This document shows, piece after piece, positions 16,027-30,957 of a DNA stretch of 40,935 nucleotides. The stretch is from Pelomonas sp. KK5 (GTDB taxonomy: Bacteria > Pseudomonadota > Gammaproteobacteria > Burkholderiales > Burkholderiaceae_C). Location: assembly GCF_001984095.1 (NCBI RefSeq), contig NZ_LYVQ01000028.1:1-40935 (forward strand), written 5' to 3'. A model generated the notes under the pieces. That model saw only the letters and a program-made list of their open reading frames with translations. It ran no database searches and had not been told where the DNA came from. Numbering within the stretch: position 1 is the stretch's first letter; every line of letters starts with the position of its first letter. A program made the position numbers and the translations under genes.

Positions 16027-17187
16027 GTGCTGCCTGATCTGCTCAACAAACCCAAAGCGATCCTTGCCCTGGCAGACGGCACGATCTTCCAAGGCACCTC
16101 GATCGGCGCTGCCGGTCACACCGTCGGCGAAGTGGTGTTCAACACCTCGCTGACCGGCTATCAAGAAATCCTCACGGACCCGAGCTACTGCCGGCAGATC
16201 GTCACGCTGACGTATCCGCACATCGGCAACTACGGCGTCAACGAGGAAGATGTCGAGGCGTCGAAGGTCTTTGCCGCTGGCCTGATCATCAAGGAAGCGC
16301 CGCTTCTCGACTCCAACTTCCGCAAGACCCGCACGCTGCAGCAGTACCTGCGCGACGAGGGGACGGTCGCCATCGCCGACATCGACACGCGCCGCCTGAC
16401 GCGCGTGCTGCGCACGACCGGCGCGCAGAACGGCTGCATCCTGGCGCTGGCCGCCGGCGAGGCCGTGACGGAAGCTCATATCGCCGATGCGATTGCGAAA
16501 GCCAAAGCGGCCCCGAGCATGGCCGGCCTGGACCTCGCCAAGGTCGTCAGCCGCACCGAGCAGCAAGCCTGGACGCAGACCGAGTGGAAGCTCGGCAGCG
16601 GCTATGGCGAGCAGACCGCGCCGAAGTTCCACGTCGTCGCCTACGACTTCGGCGTCAAGAGCAACATCCTGCGCATGCTGGCCGAGCGTGGCTGCCGCAT
16701 CACGGTGGTGCCGGCGCAGACTCCCGCGTCCGCCGTGTTCGACCTGGAGCCGGACGGCGTTTTCCTGTCCAACGGCCCCGGCGACCCGGAGCCCTGCGAC
16801 TACGCGATCAAGGCCACCACGCAGCTGATCGAATCGGGCATCCCGGTCTTCGGCATCTGCCTGGGCCACCAGATCATGGCGCTGGCTTCGGGTGCGAAGA
16901 CCTTCAAGATGAAGTTCGGCCACCACGGCGCGAACCACCCGGTCAAGGACCTGGACAACGGCCGCGTGTCGATCACCAGCCAGAACCACGGCTTCGCGGT
17001 CGACGCCGAGACGCTGCCGGCCAATCTGCGCCCGACGCATATCAGCCTGTTCGACGGCACGCTGCAGGGCCTGGCCCGCACCGACAAGCCGGCCTTCTGC
17101 TTCCAGGGCCACCCGGAAGCGAGCCCCGGCCCGCACGACATCTCCTACCTGTTCGACCGCTTCATCGGCCTGATGGCGAAGGCATAA
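16027..17187 (+). CDS. carA: Carbamoyl-phosphate synthase small (glutaminase) subunit
   Basis: Releases ammonia from glutamine for CarB to make carbamoyl phosphate, the precursor of arginine and pyrimidines. 386 residues from a GTG with GGAG upstream. The N-terminal CarA domain ([41 protein letters not shown]) is followed by the class I glutamine amidotransferase domain with [10 protein letters not shown], the nucleophile Cys278 in [13 protein letters not shown], and the catalytic His/Glu in [13 protein letters not shown]. The gap to carB is 13 bases, so the two form one operon. Confidence 0.98.
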   Translation: MLPDLLNKPKAILALADGTIFQGTSIGAAGHTVGEVVFNTSLTGYQEILTDPSYCRQIVTLTYPHIGNYGVNEEDVEASKVFAAGLIIKEAPLLDSNFRKTRTLQQYLRDEGTVAIADIDTRRLTRVLRTTGAQNGCILALAAGEAVTEAHIADAIAKAKAAPSMAGLDLAKVVSRTEQQAWTQTEWKLGSGYGEQTAPKFHVVAYDFGVKSNILRMLAERGCRITVVPAQTPASAVFDLEPDGVFLSNGPGDPEPCDYAIKATTQLIESGIPVFGICLGHQIMALASGAKTFKMKFGHHGANHPVKDLDNGRVSITSQNHGFAVDAETLPANLRPTHISLFDGTLQGLARTDKPAFCFQGHPEASPGPHDISYLFDRFIGLMAKA

Positions 17188-17200
17188 GGATTCAGACGCC

Positions 17201-20467
<3,267 letters not shown>

Positions 20468-20485
20468 ACTTTCCCCGACCACCCA

Positions 20486-20537
20486 TTCCGCCGCCGTGTT
20501 CCGGTTCTTCCGGGGCGCGGCGGCGGAACTGCTTTTC
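20486..20537 (+). terminator. Hairpin after carB, likely terminator or attenuator before greA
   Basis: An 11-bp perfect stem, TTCCGCCGCCG (20486-20496) with CGGCGGCGGAA (20518-20528). The loop holds a small inner CCGG/CCGG helix. The stem is followed by CTGCTTTT. The U-run is short, so termination may be partial and let carAB transcripts continue into greA, which starts 22 bases further on. Confidence 0.65.
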
Positions 20538-20558
20538 TGAACCAAGGTTTTACTGAAA

Positions 20559-21035
20559 ATGGCCACGATCCCACTGACCAAGCGCGGCGCTGAAATGCTC
20601 AAGGAAGAGCTGCATCGACTGAAGACGGTCGAGCGACATGCCGTGATCCAGGCCATCGCCGAAGCCCGCGCCCAGGGCGACCTGTCCGAGAACGCCGAGT
20701 ACGAGGCCGCCAAGGACAAGCAGGGCTTCATTGAAGGCCGCATCCTCGAGCTGGAAGGCAAGCTGGCGGCTGCGCAGGTGATCGACCCGTCGGCCGTGGA
20801 CGCCGGCGGCCGCGTGATCTTCGGCGCCACCGTGGACCTGGAAGAAGAGGCCAGCGGCTCGGAAGTGACCTACCAGATCGTCGGCGACGACGAGGCCGAC
20901 CTGAAGCAGGGCAAGATCTCGATCAGCTCGCCGATCGCCCGCGCGCTGATCGGCAAGGAAGCCGGCGACGTGGCGGATGTCATGGCGCCTGGCGGCGTCA
21001 AGCGCTACGAGATCGTCGAAGTCCGCTACGTTTGA
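20559..21035 (+). CDS. greA: Transcription elongation factor GreA
   Basis: Rescues backtracked RNA polymerase by stimulating transcript cleavage. 158 residues, the standard size. The N-terminal coiled coil has the acidic tip within [27 protein letters not shown], where Asp and Glu help hold the catalytic metal, and the C-terminal FKBP-like domain ends in [17 protein letters not shown]. The carAB-greA order is common in Burkholderiales. The stop overlaps the TTG of the next gene. Confidence 0.97.
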   Translation: MATIPLTKRGAEMLKEELHRLKTVERHAVIQAIAEARAQGDLSENAEYEAAKDKQGFIEGRILELEGKLAAAQVIDPSAVDAGGRVIFGATVDLEEEASGSEVTYQIVGDDEADLKQGKISISSPIARALIGKEAGDVADVMAPGGVKRYEIVEVRYV

Positions 21036-21478
21036 GCAGCGTGAAGCTGTACCGCGTTCGCACGATGCTGGCCGCCCTGTGGGGCGGCCTTCTCTTGTGC
21101 GTGGCCTTCGTGGCGACGAACAGCGCCTTCGCGGTGCTGGAGCGGGCTCAGGCCGGGATCTTCGTGGCGCGGGTGTTCGCGCTGGATGCCAACATCAGCC
21201 TGGCCGCGGGCCTGCTGCTGATGGTGATCGAGCGGCGGCTGACGCGGGATTCGGGCGGGCCGAATTTCACGGCCAACTTCCTGCTGCCGGCCGGTGCCTT
21301 GTTCTGCACGGTGGCCGGCTACTTTGCGCTGCAGCCGGCGATGGAAGCCGCGAAGGCGGGGCAGGGCAGCGTCTCGTTCCTGACGCTGCATGCGATCTCG
21401 CTGGGCTTCTACGGTGTGAAGGGCCTGCTGGTGCTGGCGCTGGCGTGGCGCGCGACGGCGTTACCGCCGCGCAGCTAA
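21032..21478 (+). CDS. DUF4149 membrane protein
   Basis: A 148-residue integral membrane protein of the DUF4149 family, function unknown. About four hydrophobic segments are seen: residues 11-30 ([18 protein letters not shown]), 43-65 ([21 protein letters not shown]), 80-102 ([19 protein letters not shown]) and 118-142 ([21 protein letters not shown]). The proposed TTG start overlaps the greA stop (TTGA), suggesting coupling. In-frame GTG at 21041 and ATG at 21065 are alternatives. It ends four bases from the convergent yhbY stop. Confidence 0.85.
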   Translation: MSSVKLYRVRTMLAALWGGLLLCVAFVATNSAFAVLERAQAGIFVARVFALDANISLAAGLLLMVIERRLTRDSGGPNFTANFLLPAGALFCTVAGYFALQPAMEAAKAGQGSVSFLTLHAISLGFYGVKGLLVLALAWRATALPPRS

Positions 21479-21482
21479 CGCA

Positions 21483-21962
21483 TTAGTTCGACTGCGCCAG
21501 CTTCTTGGCGCTGGTCGTGCGCTTCTTGGCGCGCTTCACCTCGCCGCCCTGGGCGATCCGCTGGTTGCCCAGCAGGTTGATCTTCTTCATCTGCGGACGG
21601 TGGTTGCCGCTCTTGGAGAACTTGACGATCTTGACCACGCGCGGGCCGGGCATCGCGTCCTCGGCGCGCTCGGCGGCTTCCTTCTCGGGAATCGGGCGCC
21701 ACAGCACCAGCAGCTTGCCGATGTGCTGGATCGGTGCCGCGCTCAGCTGGTCGGCCAGGATGTGGAGCATGCCTTCGCGAGCAGCGCGGTCGTCGGACAG
21801 CACGCGGACCTTGATCAGGCCATGGGCATTCAGTGTGTTGTCGATTTCCTTCACCACGGCCGGGGTGAGTCCATCGCCGCCCACCATGACGACGGGGTCG
21901 AGGTGGTGCGCGTCGGCACGCTTGTCCTTGCGCTGGGCAGGGGTCAGTTGGATAGCAGGCAT
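21483..21962 (-). CDS. yhbY: YhbY/CRS1-type RNA-binding protein
   Basis: A 159-residue protein with a CRM (YhbY-like) domain in the first ~95 residues: [52 protein letters not shown] ... LVLWRP. E. coli YhbY binds pre-50S particles. A basic C-terminal tail of about 60 residues ([16 protein letters not shown] ... [13 protein letters not shown]) extends beyond the usual ~97-residue protein, a common betaproteobacterial feature that probably adds RNA affinity. The ATG at 21962 starts the conserved domain; the longer open frame upstream lies over rlmE and is not used. It diverges from rlmE across only 21 bases. Confidence 0.93.
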   Translation of the reverse strand: MPAIQLTPAQRKDKRADAHHLDPVVMVGGDGLTPAVVKEIDNTLNAHGLIKVRVLSDDRAAREGMLHILADQLSAAPIQHIGKLLVLWRPIPEKEAAERAEDAMPGPRVVKIVKFSKSGNHRPQMKKINLLGNQRIAQGGEVKRAKKRTTSAKKLAQSN

Positions 21963-21983
21963 AACCCTTATTATCGTTGGAAG
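21963..21983. promoter_or_regulatory. Candidate bidirectional -10 region for yhbY and rlmE
   Basis: The 21-base gap between the two divergent start codons holds TATTAT on the plus strand (21969-21974) and GATAAT on the minus strand (21975-21970), each 5 of 6 to -10 and overlapping by five bases. The predicted starts fall within a few bases of each ATG, so both mRNAs would be nearly leaderless. Candidate -35 elements lie inside the opposing genes and are weak. Confidence 0.45.
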
Positions 21984-22655
21984 ATGAAAGTTCAGACCAA
22001 AAGCAAGAAAGTCAACAAGGCCTGGCTCAACGACCATGTCAACGATCCCTATGTGAAGCTGGCGCACAAGGAGGGCTACCGCGCCCGTGCCGCCTACAAG
22101 CTCAAGGAGATCGACGAGGAGTTGAAGTTGCTGCGGCCGGGCCAGGTCGTCGTCGACCTGGGCGCCGCGCCCGGAGCCTGGAGCCAGTACCTGCGGCGCA
22201 AGTTCGCCCCCGCGGGCGCCGGTGTCGGCGAACTGAACGGCACGATCATCGCGCTGGACCTGCTGGAATTCGAGCCGATCGAGGGCGTGCAGTTCATCCT
22301 CGGTGACTTCCAGGAGGATGCGGTCTTGAAGGAACTGGAAGGCGCGCTGGCGGGGCGGCCGGTCGATGTGGTCGTCTCCGACATGGCCCCGAACCTCAGC
22401 GGCATCGAGAACGTCGACGCCGCCCGCATCGCCAACCTGATCGAGCTGGCGCTCGATTTCAGCCAGCAGCACCTGAAGCCGGACGGCGCCCTGGTGGCCA
22501 AGGTCTTCCACGGCAGCGGCTATTCCCAGCTGGTCGATCTGTTCAAGGCGCAGTTCAAGAAGGTCAAGGCGATCAAGCCCAAGGCCTCCCGCGATCGCTC
22601 CTCTGAAACATTTCTTGTCGGCATGGGCCTGAAGGCAGTTGCGGCCAAGCGGTAA
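21984..22655 (+). CDS. rlmE: 23S rRNA (uridine-2552-2'-O)-methyltransferase
   Basis: Also known as RrmJ/FtsJ; methylates U2552 in the 50S A-loop. 223 residues. The K-D-K-E catalytic tetrad is present: Lys in [13 protein letters not shown], Asp in [11 protein letters not shown], Lys in [10 protein letters not shown] and Glu in [11 protein letters not shown]. The SAM loop is [16 protein letters not shown]. The start at 21984 gives the basic N-terminus [18 protein letters not shown]. rlmE upstream of ftsH is a conserved arrangement and may form a heat-shock operon. Confidence 0.97.
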   Translation: MKVQTKSKKVNKAWLNDHVNDPYVKLAHKEGYRARAAYKLKEIDEELKLLRPGQVVVDLGAAPGAWSQYLRRKFAPAGAGVGELNGTIIALDLLEFEPIEGVQFILGDFQEDAVLKELEGALAGRPVDVVVSDMAPNLSGIENVDAARIANLIELALDFSQQHLKPDGALVAKVFHGSGYSQLVDLFKAQFKKVKAIKPKASRDRSSETFLVGMGLKAVAAKR

Positions 22656-22697
22656 TCTGTTGCATTCCGCGATATGACCGCAGGAACAGGTCAGGGG

Positions 22698-22725
22698 CTT
22701 GACTGCAATAGAATCAACCCCATGT
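22698..22725 (+). promoter_or_regulatory. Candidate sigma-32 (RpoH) promoter of ftsH
   Basis: CTTGACT (22698-22704), 13 bases, then CCCCATGT (22718-22725). This matches the known heat-shock consensus CTTGAA-N11-16-CCCCATNT closely. The expected start near 22733 leaves a leader of about 60 bases with two small hairpins (22728-22740; 22746-22760) before the GAAGGAG ribosome binding site. FtsH is a sigma-32 regulon member in E. coli, so the placement makes sense. Confidence 0.65.
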
Positions 22726-22792
22726 GTCGGGCTATGCCCGTGGACGCCCCGCTCGGGGGCGGCCGGTAAGAAATGACGACGAAGGAGTCGCG

Positions 22793-24697
<1,905 letters not shown>

Positions 24698-24714
24698 TCC
24701 CCGACAGGCACCCG

Positions 24715-24744
24715 AGGCCCGACTGAACAGGTCGGGCCTTTTTA
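24715..24744 (+). terminator. Intrinsic terminator between ftsH and folP
   Basis: A 9-bp perfect stem, AGGCCCGAC (24715-24723) with GTCGGGCCT (24731-24739), 7-base loop, followed by TTTTTAC counted from the stem end. It is strong enough to end most ftsH transcripts. It lies 26 bases before the folP ATG. Confidence 0.85.
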
Positions 24745-24769
24745 CTTCCATCGACCGATTCTTCTTTCC

Positions 24770-25618
24770 ATGCACTGGCAGACCGCCCGCTTCCGCATCG
24801 ACCTGAGCCGCCCGCGCGTGATGGGCATCGTCAATGTGACGCCCGACTCCTTCTCCGATGGCGGCCAGCACGGCACGGCCGCGGCCGGCATCGCGCACTG
24901 CAAGCGGCTGGTGGAGGAGGGGGCCGACATCCTGGACATCGGTGGCGAATCAAGCCGCCCCGGCGCCACGCTGCTGACCGTGGAAGAGGAATGGCAGCGC
25001 ATCGCCCCGGTACTCGCCGAGGCCGTGAAGCTGAACGTGCCGATCTCGGTCGACAGTTTCAAGGCCGAGGTGATGCGCCGCGCGCTCGACGCTGGCGCCG
25101 ACATCGTCAACGACATCCACGCGCTGGAGTCCGACGAGGCGCTGCGCGCCGTGCAGGCCCAGCCGCAGGCCGGCGTCTGCCTGATGCACATGCGCGGCGA
25201 CTCGCAGACGATGCAGGGCCTGGCTCAGTACGAAGACGTTACCGTCGAGGTAGGCCGTTACCTCGACGCACGGGCCCGTGCCGTCCGCGAAGCCGGCATC
25301 GCTGCCGAGCGCATCGTGCTGGACCCGGGCTACGGCTTCGCCAAGACCACCGAGCACAACCTCGCGCTGCTGGCTCGGCAGTCGGAACTGCTGAAGCTCG
25401 GCTACCCCGTGCTCGCCGGCCTGTCGCGCAAGCGCATGGTCGGGGACCTTACCGGCCGGCCGGTCGGCGAACGCCTCGCCGGCAGCCTCGCCGCTGCCCT
25501 GGCTGCCGTGGCGCAGGGCGCGCGCATCATCCGCGTCCACGACGTGGCCCCGACCGTGGACGCCCTCACGTTGTGGGTGGCCGCCGGCGGATCGACGGGG
25601 TCGACTGACCGACAATAG
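24770..25618 (+). CDS. folP: Dihydropteroate synthase
   Basis: Condenses p-aminobenzoate with dihydropterin pyrophosphate in folate synthesis; target of sulfonamides in the family. 282 residues. Signatures: [69 protein letters not shown], and the phosphate-binding lysine/arginine segment [17 protein letters not shown]. No insertion that would suggest an acquired resistance allele is seen. No strong ribosome binding site precedes the ATG, and an intrinsic terminator separates it from ftsH, so it needs its own promoter or read-through. glmM follows after 32 bases. Confidence 0.97.
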   Translation: MHWQTARFRIDLSRPRVMGIVNVTPDSFSDGGQHGTAAAGIAHCKRLVEEGADILDIGGESSRPGATLLTVEEEWQRIAPVLAEAVKLNVPISVDSFKAEVMRRALDAGADIVNDIHALESDEALRAVQAQPQAGVCLMHMRGDSQTMQGLAQYEDVTVEVGRYLDARARAVREAGIAAERIVLDPGYGFAKTTEHNLALLARQSELLKLGYPVLAGLSRKRMVGDLTGRPVGERLAGSLAAALAAVAQGARIIRVHDVAPTVDALTLWVAAGGSTGSTDRQ

Positions 25619-25650
25619 CGCCCACCGAATATAAGCAGGAGATGCTCTCG

Positions 25651-26988
25651 ATGAGCCGTACGTATTTTGGAACCGATGGCATCCGCGGCACCGTCGGCCA
25701 GTCGCCGATCACGCCGGATTTCATGCTGCGCCTGGGGCATGCGGTCGGCCGCGTGCTGCACAAGGAAGCGCGTGGCGGCAAGCCCAGCGTGCTGATCGGC
25801 AAGGACACGCGCATCTCCGGCTACATGATCGAGTCGGCGCTGGAGGCGGGCTTCGCCTCCGCTGGCGTCGACGTGCTGCTGACCGGCCCGCTGCCGACGC
25901 CCGGCGTCGCCTACCTGACCCGCGCGCTGCGCCAGGACCTGGGTGTCGTCATCAGCGCCTCGCACAACGCCTACCCCGACAACGGCATCAAGTTCTTCTC
26001 GGCCAAGGGCGAGAAGTTGCCCGATGCCTGGGAGATCGCCGTCGAGCAGGCGCTCGAGGAGCCCGCGAACTGGGTCGACTCCGCCAGCCTGGGCCGCGCC
26101 AAGCGCATTCCCGAGGCGCGCGGCCGCTACATCGAGTTCTGCAAGAACAGCTTCGGCCCGGACCTCACGCTCAAGGGCCTGAAGATCGTCGTCGATGCGG
26201 CCAACGGCGCCGCCTACAACGTGGCGCCCGAGGTGTTGCACGAGCTGGGCGCCGAGGTCATCTCGATCGGCTGCAAGCCCGACGGCTTCAACATCAACGC
26301 CGGCTTCGGCGCCACCTCCCCGGCCGCGCTGGTGGCCGCGGTCAAGGAGCACGGTGCCCACTACGGCATCGCGCTGGACGGCGATGCCGACCGGCTGCAG
26401 TTCGTGGACGGCGCCGGCCGCCTCTACAACGGCGACGAACTGCTCTACGTGATGGTGGCCGACCGCCAGGCCCAGGGCCAGCGGGTGCCGGGCGCCGTCG
26501 GCACGCTGATGACGAACATGGCCGTCGAGCTGGCGCTGAAGGCGCGCGACGTCGAGTTCGTCCGCGCCAAGGTCGGCGACCGCTACGTGCTCGAAGAACT
26601 GGCCGCCCGCGGCTGGCAGCTCGGCGGCGAAGGCTCCGGCCACCTGCTGGCGCTGGACAAGCACACGACGGGCGACGGCATCGTCAGCGCGCTGCTGGTG
26701 CTGCAGGCGATCCAGCGCACCGGTCGCCCCCTGGCCGAGCAACTGGCCGGCGTCGAGCTGTTCCCGCAGACCCTGATCAACGTCCGCATGCAGCCCGGCC
26801 AGGACTGGAAGGGCAATGCCCGCCTGGCCCAGGAGCAGGCCGAGGTGACGGCCGAACTCGGCCGCCGCGGCCGCGTGCTGATCCGCGCCTCCGGCACGGA
26901 GCCGCTGCTGCGCGTGATGGTCGAAGCGAGCGATGAGCAATTGGCGCGCCAGTGCGCGCAGCGACTGGCCGAAGCCGTGAAAAACTGA
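25651..26988 (+). CDS. glmM: Phosphoglucosamine mutase
   Basis: Converts glucosamine-6-phosphate to glucosamine-1-phosphate for UDP-GlcNAc, peptidoglycan and LPS synthesis. 445 residues. The start at 25651 is preferred over the in-frame ATG at 25642 because AGGAG lies nine bases before it. N-terminus [14 protein letters not shown]; catalytic phosphoserine Ser104 in [18 protein letters not shown]; metal loop [13 protein letters not shown]; sugar loop [19 protein letters not shown]; phosphate-binding [14 protein letters not shown]. Complete and in the expected place after folP. Confidence 0.98.
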   Translation: MSRTYFGTDGIRGTVGQSPITPDFMLRLGHAVGRVLHKEARGGKPSVLIGKDTRISGYMIESALEAGFASAGVDVLLTGPLPTPGVAYLTRALRQDLGVVISASHNAYPDNGIKFFSAKGEKLPDAWEIAVEQALEEPANWVDSASLGRAKRIPEARGRYIEFCKNSFGPDLTLKGLKIVVDAANGAAYNVAPEVLHELGAEVISIGCKPDGFNINAGFGATSPAALVAAVKEHGAHYGIALDGDADRLQFVDGAGRLYNGDELLYVMVADRQAQGQRVPGAVGTLMTNMAVELALKARDVEFVRAKVGDRYVLEELAARGWQLGGEGSGHLLALDKHTTGDGIVSALLVLQAIQRTGRPLAEQLAGVELFPQTLINVRMQPGQDWKGNARLAQEQAEVTAELGRRGRVLIRASGTEPLLRVMVEASDEQLARQCAQRLAEAVKN

Positions 26989-26999
26989 CCGAAATGCGG

Positions 27000-27020
27000 C
27001 TGTCACAAAGTTTGTGACAG
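27000..27020. promoter_or_regulatory. 21-bp perfect palindrome upstream of the Pho box
   Basis: CTGTCACAAA (27000-27009) and its exact complement TTTGTGACAG (27011-27020) flank one central G. Each arm begins with CTGTCAC, which resembles a Pho-box half-site (CTGTCAT), here inverted instead of directly repeated. It lies 12 bases after the glmM stop and lacks a following U-tract, so a terminator is unlikely. It may be an extra PhoB site or a site for another dimeric regulator. Confidence 0.55.
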
Positions 27021-27041
27021 CCCGTCGAGGCTGGTTGTTAG

Positions 27042-27075
27042 TTGTCACTGGCTTGTCATATTGGGTTTCTACGAT
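27042..27075 (+). promoter_or_regulatory. Pho box and -10 of the pstS promoter
   Basis: Two direct 7-base half-sites, TTGTCAC (27042-27048) and TTGTCAT (27053-27059), are separated by four bases, giving the 11-base period of PhoB sites. TACGAT (27070-27075) follows ten bases later as the -10. This is the known layout in which the Pho box replaces the -35 element. The expected start near 27082 is about 36 bases before the pstS ATG. Confidence 0.85.
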
Positions 27076-27117
27076 GGCGAGAGTTGCCCATCAACCAACC
27101 CAACGGACAGGCTACAG

Positions 27118-28161
27118 ATGAAATTCAGCACGCTTCACATCGCAGCATCGATCGCCACCCTGGCCCTGCTGCCCATGATGGCGAATGCTCAGGACGTCAC
27201 CGGCGCCGGCGCCTCCTTCCCGGCTCCGGTCTACGCCAAGTGGGCCGATGCCTACAACAAGGCCACCGGCACCCGTATCAACTACCAGTCGGTCGGCTCC
27301 GGCGCCGGCATCAAGCAGATCAAGGCCAAGACGGTCGACTTCGGCGCTTCCGACGCTCCGCTGACCGATGAGGAACTGGCCAAGGAAGGCCTGATCCAGT
27401 TCCCGACCGTGATCGGCGGCGTGGTGCCCATCGTGAACATCCCCGGCATCGCTGCCGGCCAGATCAAGCTCGATGGCAAGACCCTGGGCGACATCTACCT
27501 GGGCAAGATCGCCAACTGGAACGATGCGGCCATCAAGGCGCTGAATCCCGGCGTCAAGCTGCCCGACACGCTGATCACCGTCGTGCGCCGCGCCGACGGC
27601 TCCGGCACCAGCTTCCTGTTCACCAACTACCTGTCCAAGACCAACGCCGACTGGAAGTCCAAGGTCGGCGAAGGCACGGCCGTGAACTGGCCGGCCGGCG
27701 TGGGCGGCAAGGGCAACGAAGGCGTCTCCGCCTATGTGATGCGTCTGAAGAACTCGATCGGCTACGTCGAGTACGCCTATGCCAAGCAGAACAAGATGGC
27801 CTTCGTGCTGATGAAGAACCAGGCCGGCAACTTCGTCTCGCCCAGCGACGAGGCCTTCAAGGCTGCCGCCGCCGGCGCCCAGTGGGACAAGAGCTTCTAC
27901 CAGGTGCTGACCGAGCAGGCCGGCAAGGACAGCTGGCCCATCACCGGCGCCACCTTCATCCTGATGCACAAGACCCAGGAGAAGCCCGCCAACGCCGCCA
28001 ACGTGCTGAAGTTCTTCGACTGGGCCTACGCCGCCGGCGGCGACAAGATGGCCGACGACCTCGACTACGTGCCGCTGCCCGGTACGCTGAAGGACCTGAT
28101 CCACAAGCAGTGGGCCAGCAACCTGAAGGACAGCGGCGGCAAGGCCATCACCATCCGCTGA
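27118..28161 (+). CDS. pstS: Phosphate ABC transporter substrate-binding protein
   Basis: Periplasmic high-affinity phosphate-binding protein. 347 residues from the ATG at 27118, which starts a signal peptide ([24 protein letters not shown]). Phosphate-contact segments are visible: [34 protein letters not shown] and [15 protein letters not shown]. The family length and the ending are intact. It heads the pst-pho run behind a Pho box, and two hairpins follow its stop. Confidence 0.98.
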   Translation: MKFSTLHIAASIATLALLPMMANAQDVTGAGASFPAPVYAKWADAYNKATGTRINYQSVGSGAGIKQIKAKTVDFGASDAPLTDEELAKEGLIQFPTVIGGVVPIVNIPGIAAGQIKLDGKTLGDIYLGKIANWNDAAIKALNPGVKLPDTLITVVRRADGSGTSFLFTNYLSKTNADWKSKVGEGTAVNWPAGVGGKGNEGVSAYVMRLKNSIGYVEYAYAKQNKMAFVLMKNQAGNFVSPSDEAFKAAAAGAQWDKSFYQVLTEQAGKDSWPITGATFILMHKTQEKPANAANVLKFFDWAYAAGGDKMADDLDYVPLPGTLKDLIHKQWASNLKDSGGKAITIR

Positions 28162-28168
28162 TCGCATG

Positions 28169-28233
28169 CCCTTCGCAGAAGGGTCAAAATCGAAGCCCGG
28201 CCACCTTGTCGCAAGGCGCGCCGGGCTCTCTTT
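28169..28233 (+). terminator. Tandem hairpins between pstS and pstC (partial terminator or mRNA stabiliser)
   Basis: First hairpin: CCCTTC (28169-28174) with GAAGGG (28178-28183), GCA loop. Second: AGCCCGGC (28194-28201) with GCCGGGCT (28220-28227), enclosing an inner CCTTG/CAAGG helix (28204-28216), followed by CTCTTT. The U-tract is imperfect, so some transcripts should read on into pstC. This arrangement would give more pstS than pstCAB message. Confidence 0.6.
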
Positions 28234-28276
28234 CGAGCAAGTCAGCAAGCTAACCCCTCAACCAAGCGGAGTCCCC

Positions 28277-29299
28277 TTGGCTGCCATCCTCCCCGCCAAT
28301 CCCCTCGAGATGGCTGACCGCGCCGAGCGCGTGCAGCCGCTCGGCCCGCCACCGTCGCGCAAGCGAGTCGCGCCCTGGGCCGACACCCTGTTCGCCGCGC
28401 TCGCGCAGGGCGCCGCCTGGCTGACGCTGGCGATGATGGCCGGCATCATCATCTCGCTGCTGGTCGGCGCCGCGCCGGCGATCCAGAAGTTCGGCCTGGG
28501 CTTCCTGCTCAGCACCGACTGGGATCCGGTCAAGGAGAACTTCGGCGGCCTGGCGATGATCTACGGCACGCTGATGACCTCGTTCATCGCCTTGCTGATC
28601 GCCGTGCCGGTGAGCTTCGGCATCGCGCTGTTCCTGACCGAGCTGTCGCCGGGCTGGCTGAAGCGACCGCTGGGCATCACGGTGGAACTGCTCGCCGCCG
28701 TGCCGTCCATCGTCTACGGCATGTGGGGCCTGATGGTCTTCGGGCCGCTGCTGTCCTCCTGGGTGCAGCAGCCGCTGCAGGCGCTGCTGGGCAACGTGCC
28801 CTTCCTGGGTGCCCTGGTGTCCGGCCCGCCGGTGGGCATCGGCATCCTGTCCGCCGGCATCATCCTGGCCATCATGATCATTCCGTTCATCGCCTCGGTG
28901 ATGCGCGACGTGTTCGAGGTCACGCCGCCGATGCTCAAGGAATCCGCCTACGGCCTGGGCTCGACCACCTGGGAGGTCGTCTCCAAGATCGTGCTGCCCT
29001 ACACCAAGACCGGCGTCATCGGCGGCGTCATGCTGGGCCTGGGCCGTGCCCTGGGCGAGACGATGGCCGTCACCTTCGTGATCGGCAACACGACGCAGCT
29101 GAATTCGCTCTCGGTCTTCGAGGCCGCCAACAGCATCACCTCGGCGCTGGCCAACGAGTTCGCCGAAGCCGGCGAGGGCCTGCACCAGGCCTCGCTGATC
29201 TATCTCGGCCTGGTGCTGTTCTTCATCACCTTCGTCGTGCTGGCGTTCTCGAAGCTGCTGCTGAGCCGCCTGAAGAAGAATGAAGGAGGTCGGGCATGA
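28277..29299 (+). CDS. pstC: Phosphate ABC transporter permease PstC
   Basis: Membrane subunit of the phosphate importer. 340 residues from a TTG with GGAG five bases upstream; an ATG at 28310 ([10 protein letters not shown]) is the alternative start. About six transmembrane segments follow a hydrophilic N-terminus, with the PstC-type periplasmic segment [25 protein letters not shown] and the permease EAA-like cytoplasmic loop [45 protein letters not shown]. The stop overlaps the pstA ATG (ATGA). Confidence 0.95.
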   Translation: MAAILPANPLEMADRAERVQPLGPPPSRKRVAPWADTLFAALAQGAAWLTLAMMAGIIISLLVGAAPAIQKFGLGFLLSTDWDPVKENFGGLAMIYGTLMTSFIALLIAVPVSFGIALFLTELSPGWLKRPLGITVELLAAVPSIVYGMWGLMVFGPLLSSWVQQPLQALLGNVPFLGALVSGPPVGIGILSAGIILAIMIIPFIASVMRDVFEVTPPMLKESAYGLGSTTWEVVSKIVLPYTKTGVIGGVMLGLGRALGETMAVTFVIGNTTQLNSLSVFEAANSITSALANEFAEAGEGLHQASLIYLGLVLFFITFVVLAFSKLLLSRLKKNEGGRA

Positions 29300-30141
29300 G
29301 CCGTGAATCGATGCAGGCGCGCCGCCGGCGCGTCAATGCGGTGGCGCTGACGCTGTCCCTCGGCGCCATGGCCTTCGGCGTGTTCTGGCTGGTCTGGATC
29401 CTCTACGAGACGGTCCACCTGGGCATCGGCGGCCTGAACGTCGCCACCTTCACCGAGATGACCCCGCCGCCGCAGGCGGAAGAGGGCGGCCTGGCCAATG
29501 CCATCGCCGGCTCCGCGATGATGGTGGCGCTGGCCACCTTTGTCGGCACCCCGATCGGCGTGCTGGCCGGCGTCTACCTGGCGGAATACGGCCAGAAGAG
29601 CTGGCTGGGCAGCGCGGTGCGCTTCATCAACGACATCCTGCTGTCGGCTCCGTCCATCGTCATCGGCCTGTTCATCTACTCGCTGGTGGTGGCGAGGATG
29701 AAGAGCTTCTCCGGCATTGCCGGCGTGATGGCGCTGGCGCTGATCGTGATCCCCGTGGTGATCCGCACGACCGAGAACATGCTCTCGCTGATCCCCAACG
29801 CGCTGCGCGAGGCCGCCTACGCGCTGGGCACGCCGAAGTGGCGCGTGATCCTGTCGGTGACGCTGAAGTCGGCCCGCGCCGGCGTGATGACCGGCGTGCT
29901 GCTGGCGGTGGCCCGCATCTCGGGCGAAACCGCGCCACTGCTGTTCACGGCCCTGTCGAACCAGTTCTGGAGCGCGGACCTGAGCCAGCCGATGTCGAGC
30001 CTGCCGGTGACGATCTTCAAGTTCGCGATGAGCCCCTACGAGAACTGGCAGAAGCTGGCCTGGGCGGGTGTCTTCATCATCACGATGGGTGTGCTGGCGC
30101 TGAACATCATTGCCCGCACCCTGTTCAAGAACAAGCACTGA
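29296..30141 (+). CDS. pstA: Phosphate ABC transporter permease PstA
   Basis: Second membrane subunit of the phosphate importer, 281 residues, about six transmembrane segments. The permease loop reads [50 protein letters not shown], a PstA signature, and [16 protein letters not shown] and [32 protein letters not shown] are also typical. The start overlaps the pstC stop, so translation is coupled. A short 20-base gap leads to pstB. Confidence 0.97.
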   Translation: MSRESMQARRRRVNAVALTLSLGAMAFGVFWLVWILYETVHLGIGGLNVATFTEMTPPPQAEEGGLANAIAGSAMMVALATFVGTPIGVLAGVYLAEYGQKSWLGSAVRFINDILLSAPSIVIGLFIYSLVVARMKSFSGIAGVMALALIVIPVVIRTTENMLSLIPNALREAAYALGTPKWRVILSVTLKSARAGVMTGVLLAVARISGETAPLLFTALSNQFWSADLSQPMSSLPVTIFKFAMSPYENWQKLAWAGVFIITMGVLALNIIARTLFKNKH

Positions 30142-30161
30142 CAAGCAACGAGCAAACCATC

Positions 30162-30947
30162 ATGGACGCGAAAGTCGAAATCCCCGTCACCGAGCGCGCC
30201 AAGCTGTCGGTGCGCAACCTGAACTTCTTCTACGGTGGCTTCCACGCGCTGAAGAACATCAACCTGGACATCCCGGAGAAGAAGGTCACCGCCTTCATCG
30301 GCCCCTCGGGCTGCGGCAAGTCCACGCTGCTGCGCACCTTCAACCGCATGTTCGAGCTCTATCCCGAGCAGCGCGCCGAGGGCGAGATCATCCTCGACGG
30401 CAGCAACATCCTGGCCAGCAAGGAAGACGTCTCGCTGATCCGCGCCAAGGTCGGCATGGTGTTCCAGAAGCCGACGCCGTTCCCGATGTCCATCTACGAC
30501 AACATCGCCTTCGGCGTGCGCCTGTTCGAGACGCTGCCCCGCGTGGAGATGGACGAGCGCGTGGAGTGGGCGCTGAAGAAGGCGGCGCTGTGGACCGAGG
30601 TCAAGGACAAGCTGAACCAGAGCGGCTCCGGCCTCTCCGGCGGCCAGCAGCAGCGCCTGTGCATCGCCCGTGGCATCGCGATCAAGCCCGAGGTGCTGCT
30701 GCTCGACGAGCCCTGCTCGGCGCTGGACCCGATCTCCACCGGCAAGATCGAGGAACTGATCCACGAGCTGAAGAGCGACTACACGGTCGCCATCGTGACC
30801 CACAACATGCAGCAGGCCGCGCGCTGCTCGGACTACACCGCCTACATGTACCTGGGCGACCTGATCGAGTTCGGCCCCACGGCCGAGCTGTTCATGAAGC
30901 CCAAGCGCAAGGACACGGAAGACTACATCACGGGCCGTTTCGGCTGA
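30162..30947 (+). CDS. pstB: Phosphate ABC transporter ATP-binding protein
   Basis: ATPase driving phosphate import, 261 residues. Walker [10 protein letters not shown] near residue 48, Q-loop [19 protein letters not shown] signature LSGGQQQRL, Walker [14 protein letters not shown] and the switch histidine in [29 protein letters not shown], all PstB-specific in wording. Ends in DYITGRFG as usual. phoU follows after ten bases. Confidence 0.98.
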   Translation: MDAKVEIPVTERAKLSVRNLNFFYGGFHALKNINLDIPEKKVTAFIGPSGCGKSTLLRTFNRMFELYPEQRAEGEIILDGSNILASKEDVSLIRAKVGMVFQKPTPFPMSIYDNIAFGVRLFETLPRVEMDERVEWALKKAALWTEVKDKLNQSGSGLSGGQQQRLCIARGIAIKPEVLLLDEPCSALDPISTGKIEELIHELKSDYTVAIVTHNMQQAARCSDYTAYMYLGDLIEFGPTAELFMKPKRKDTEDYITGRFG

Positions 30948-30957
30948 GGCGCAAGCA

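Noticed and set aside
27000-27020. The palindrome after glmM as an intrinsic terminator
   Set aside because: No U-tract follows and the stem centre is A/T-rich; a protein-binding site is more likely.
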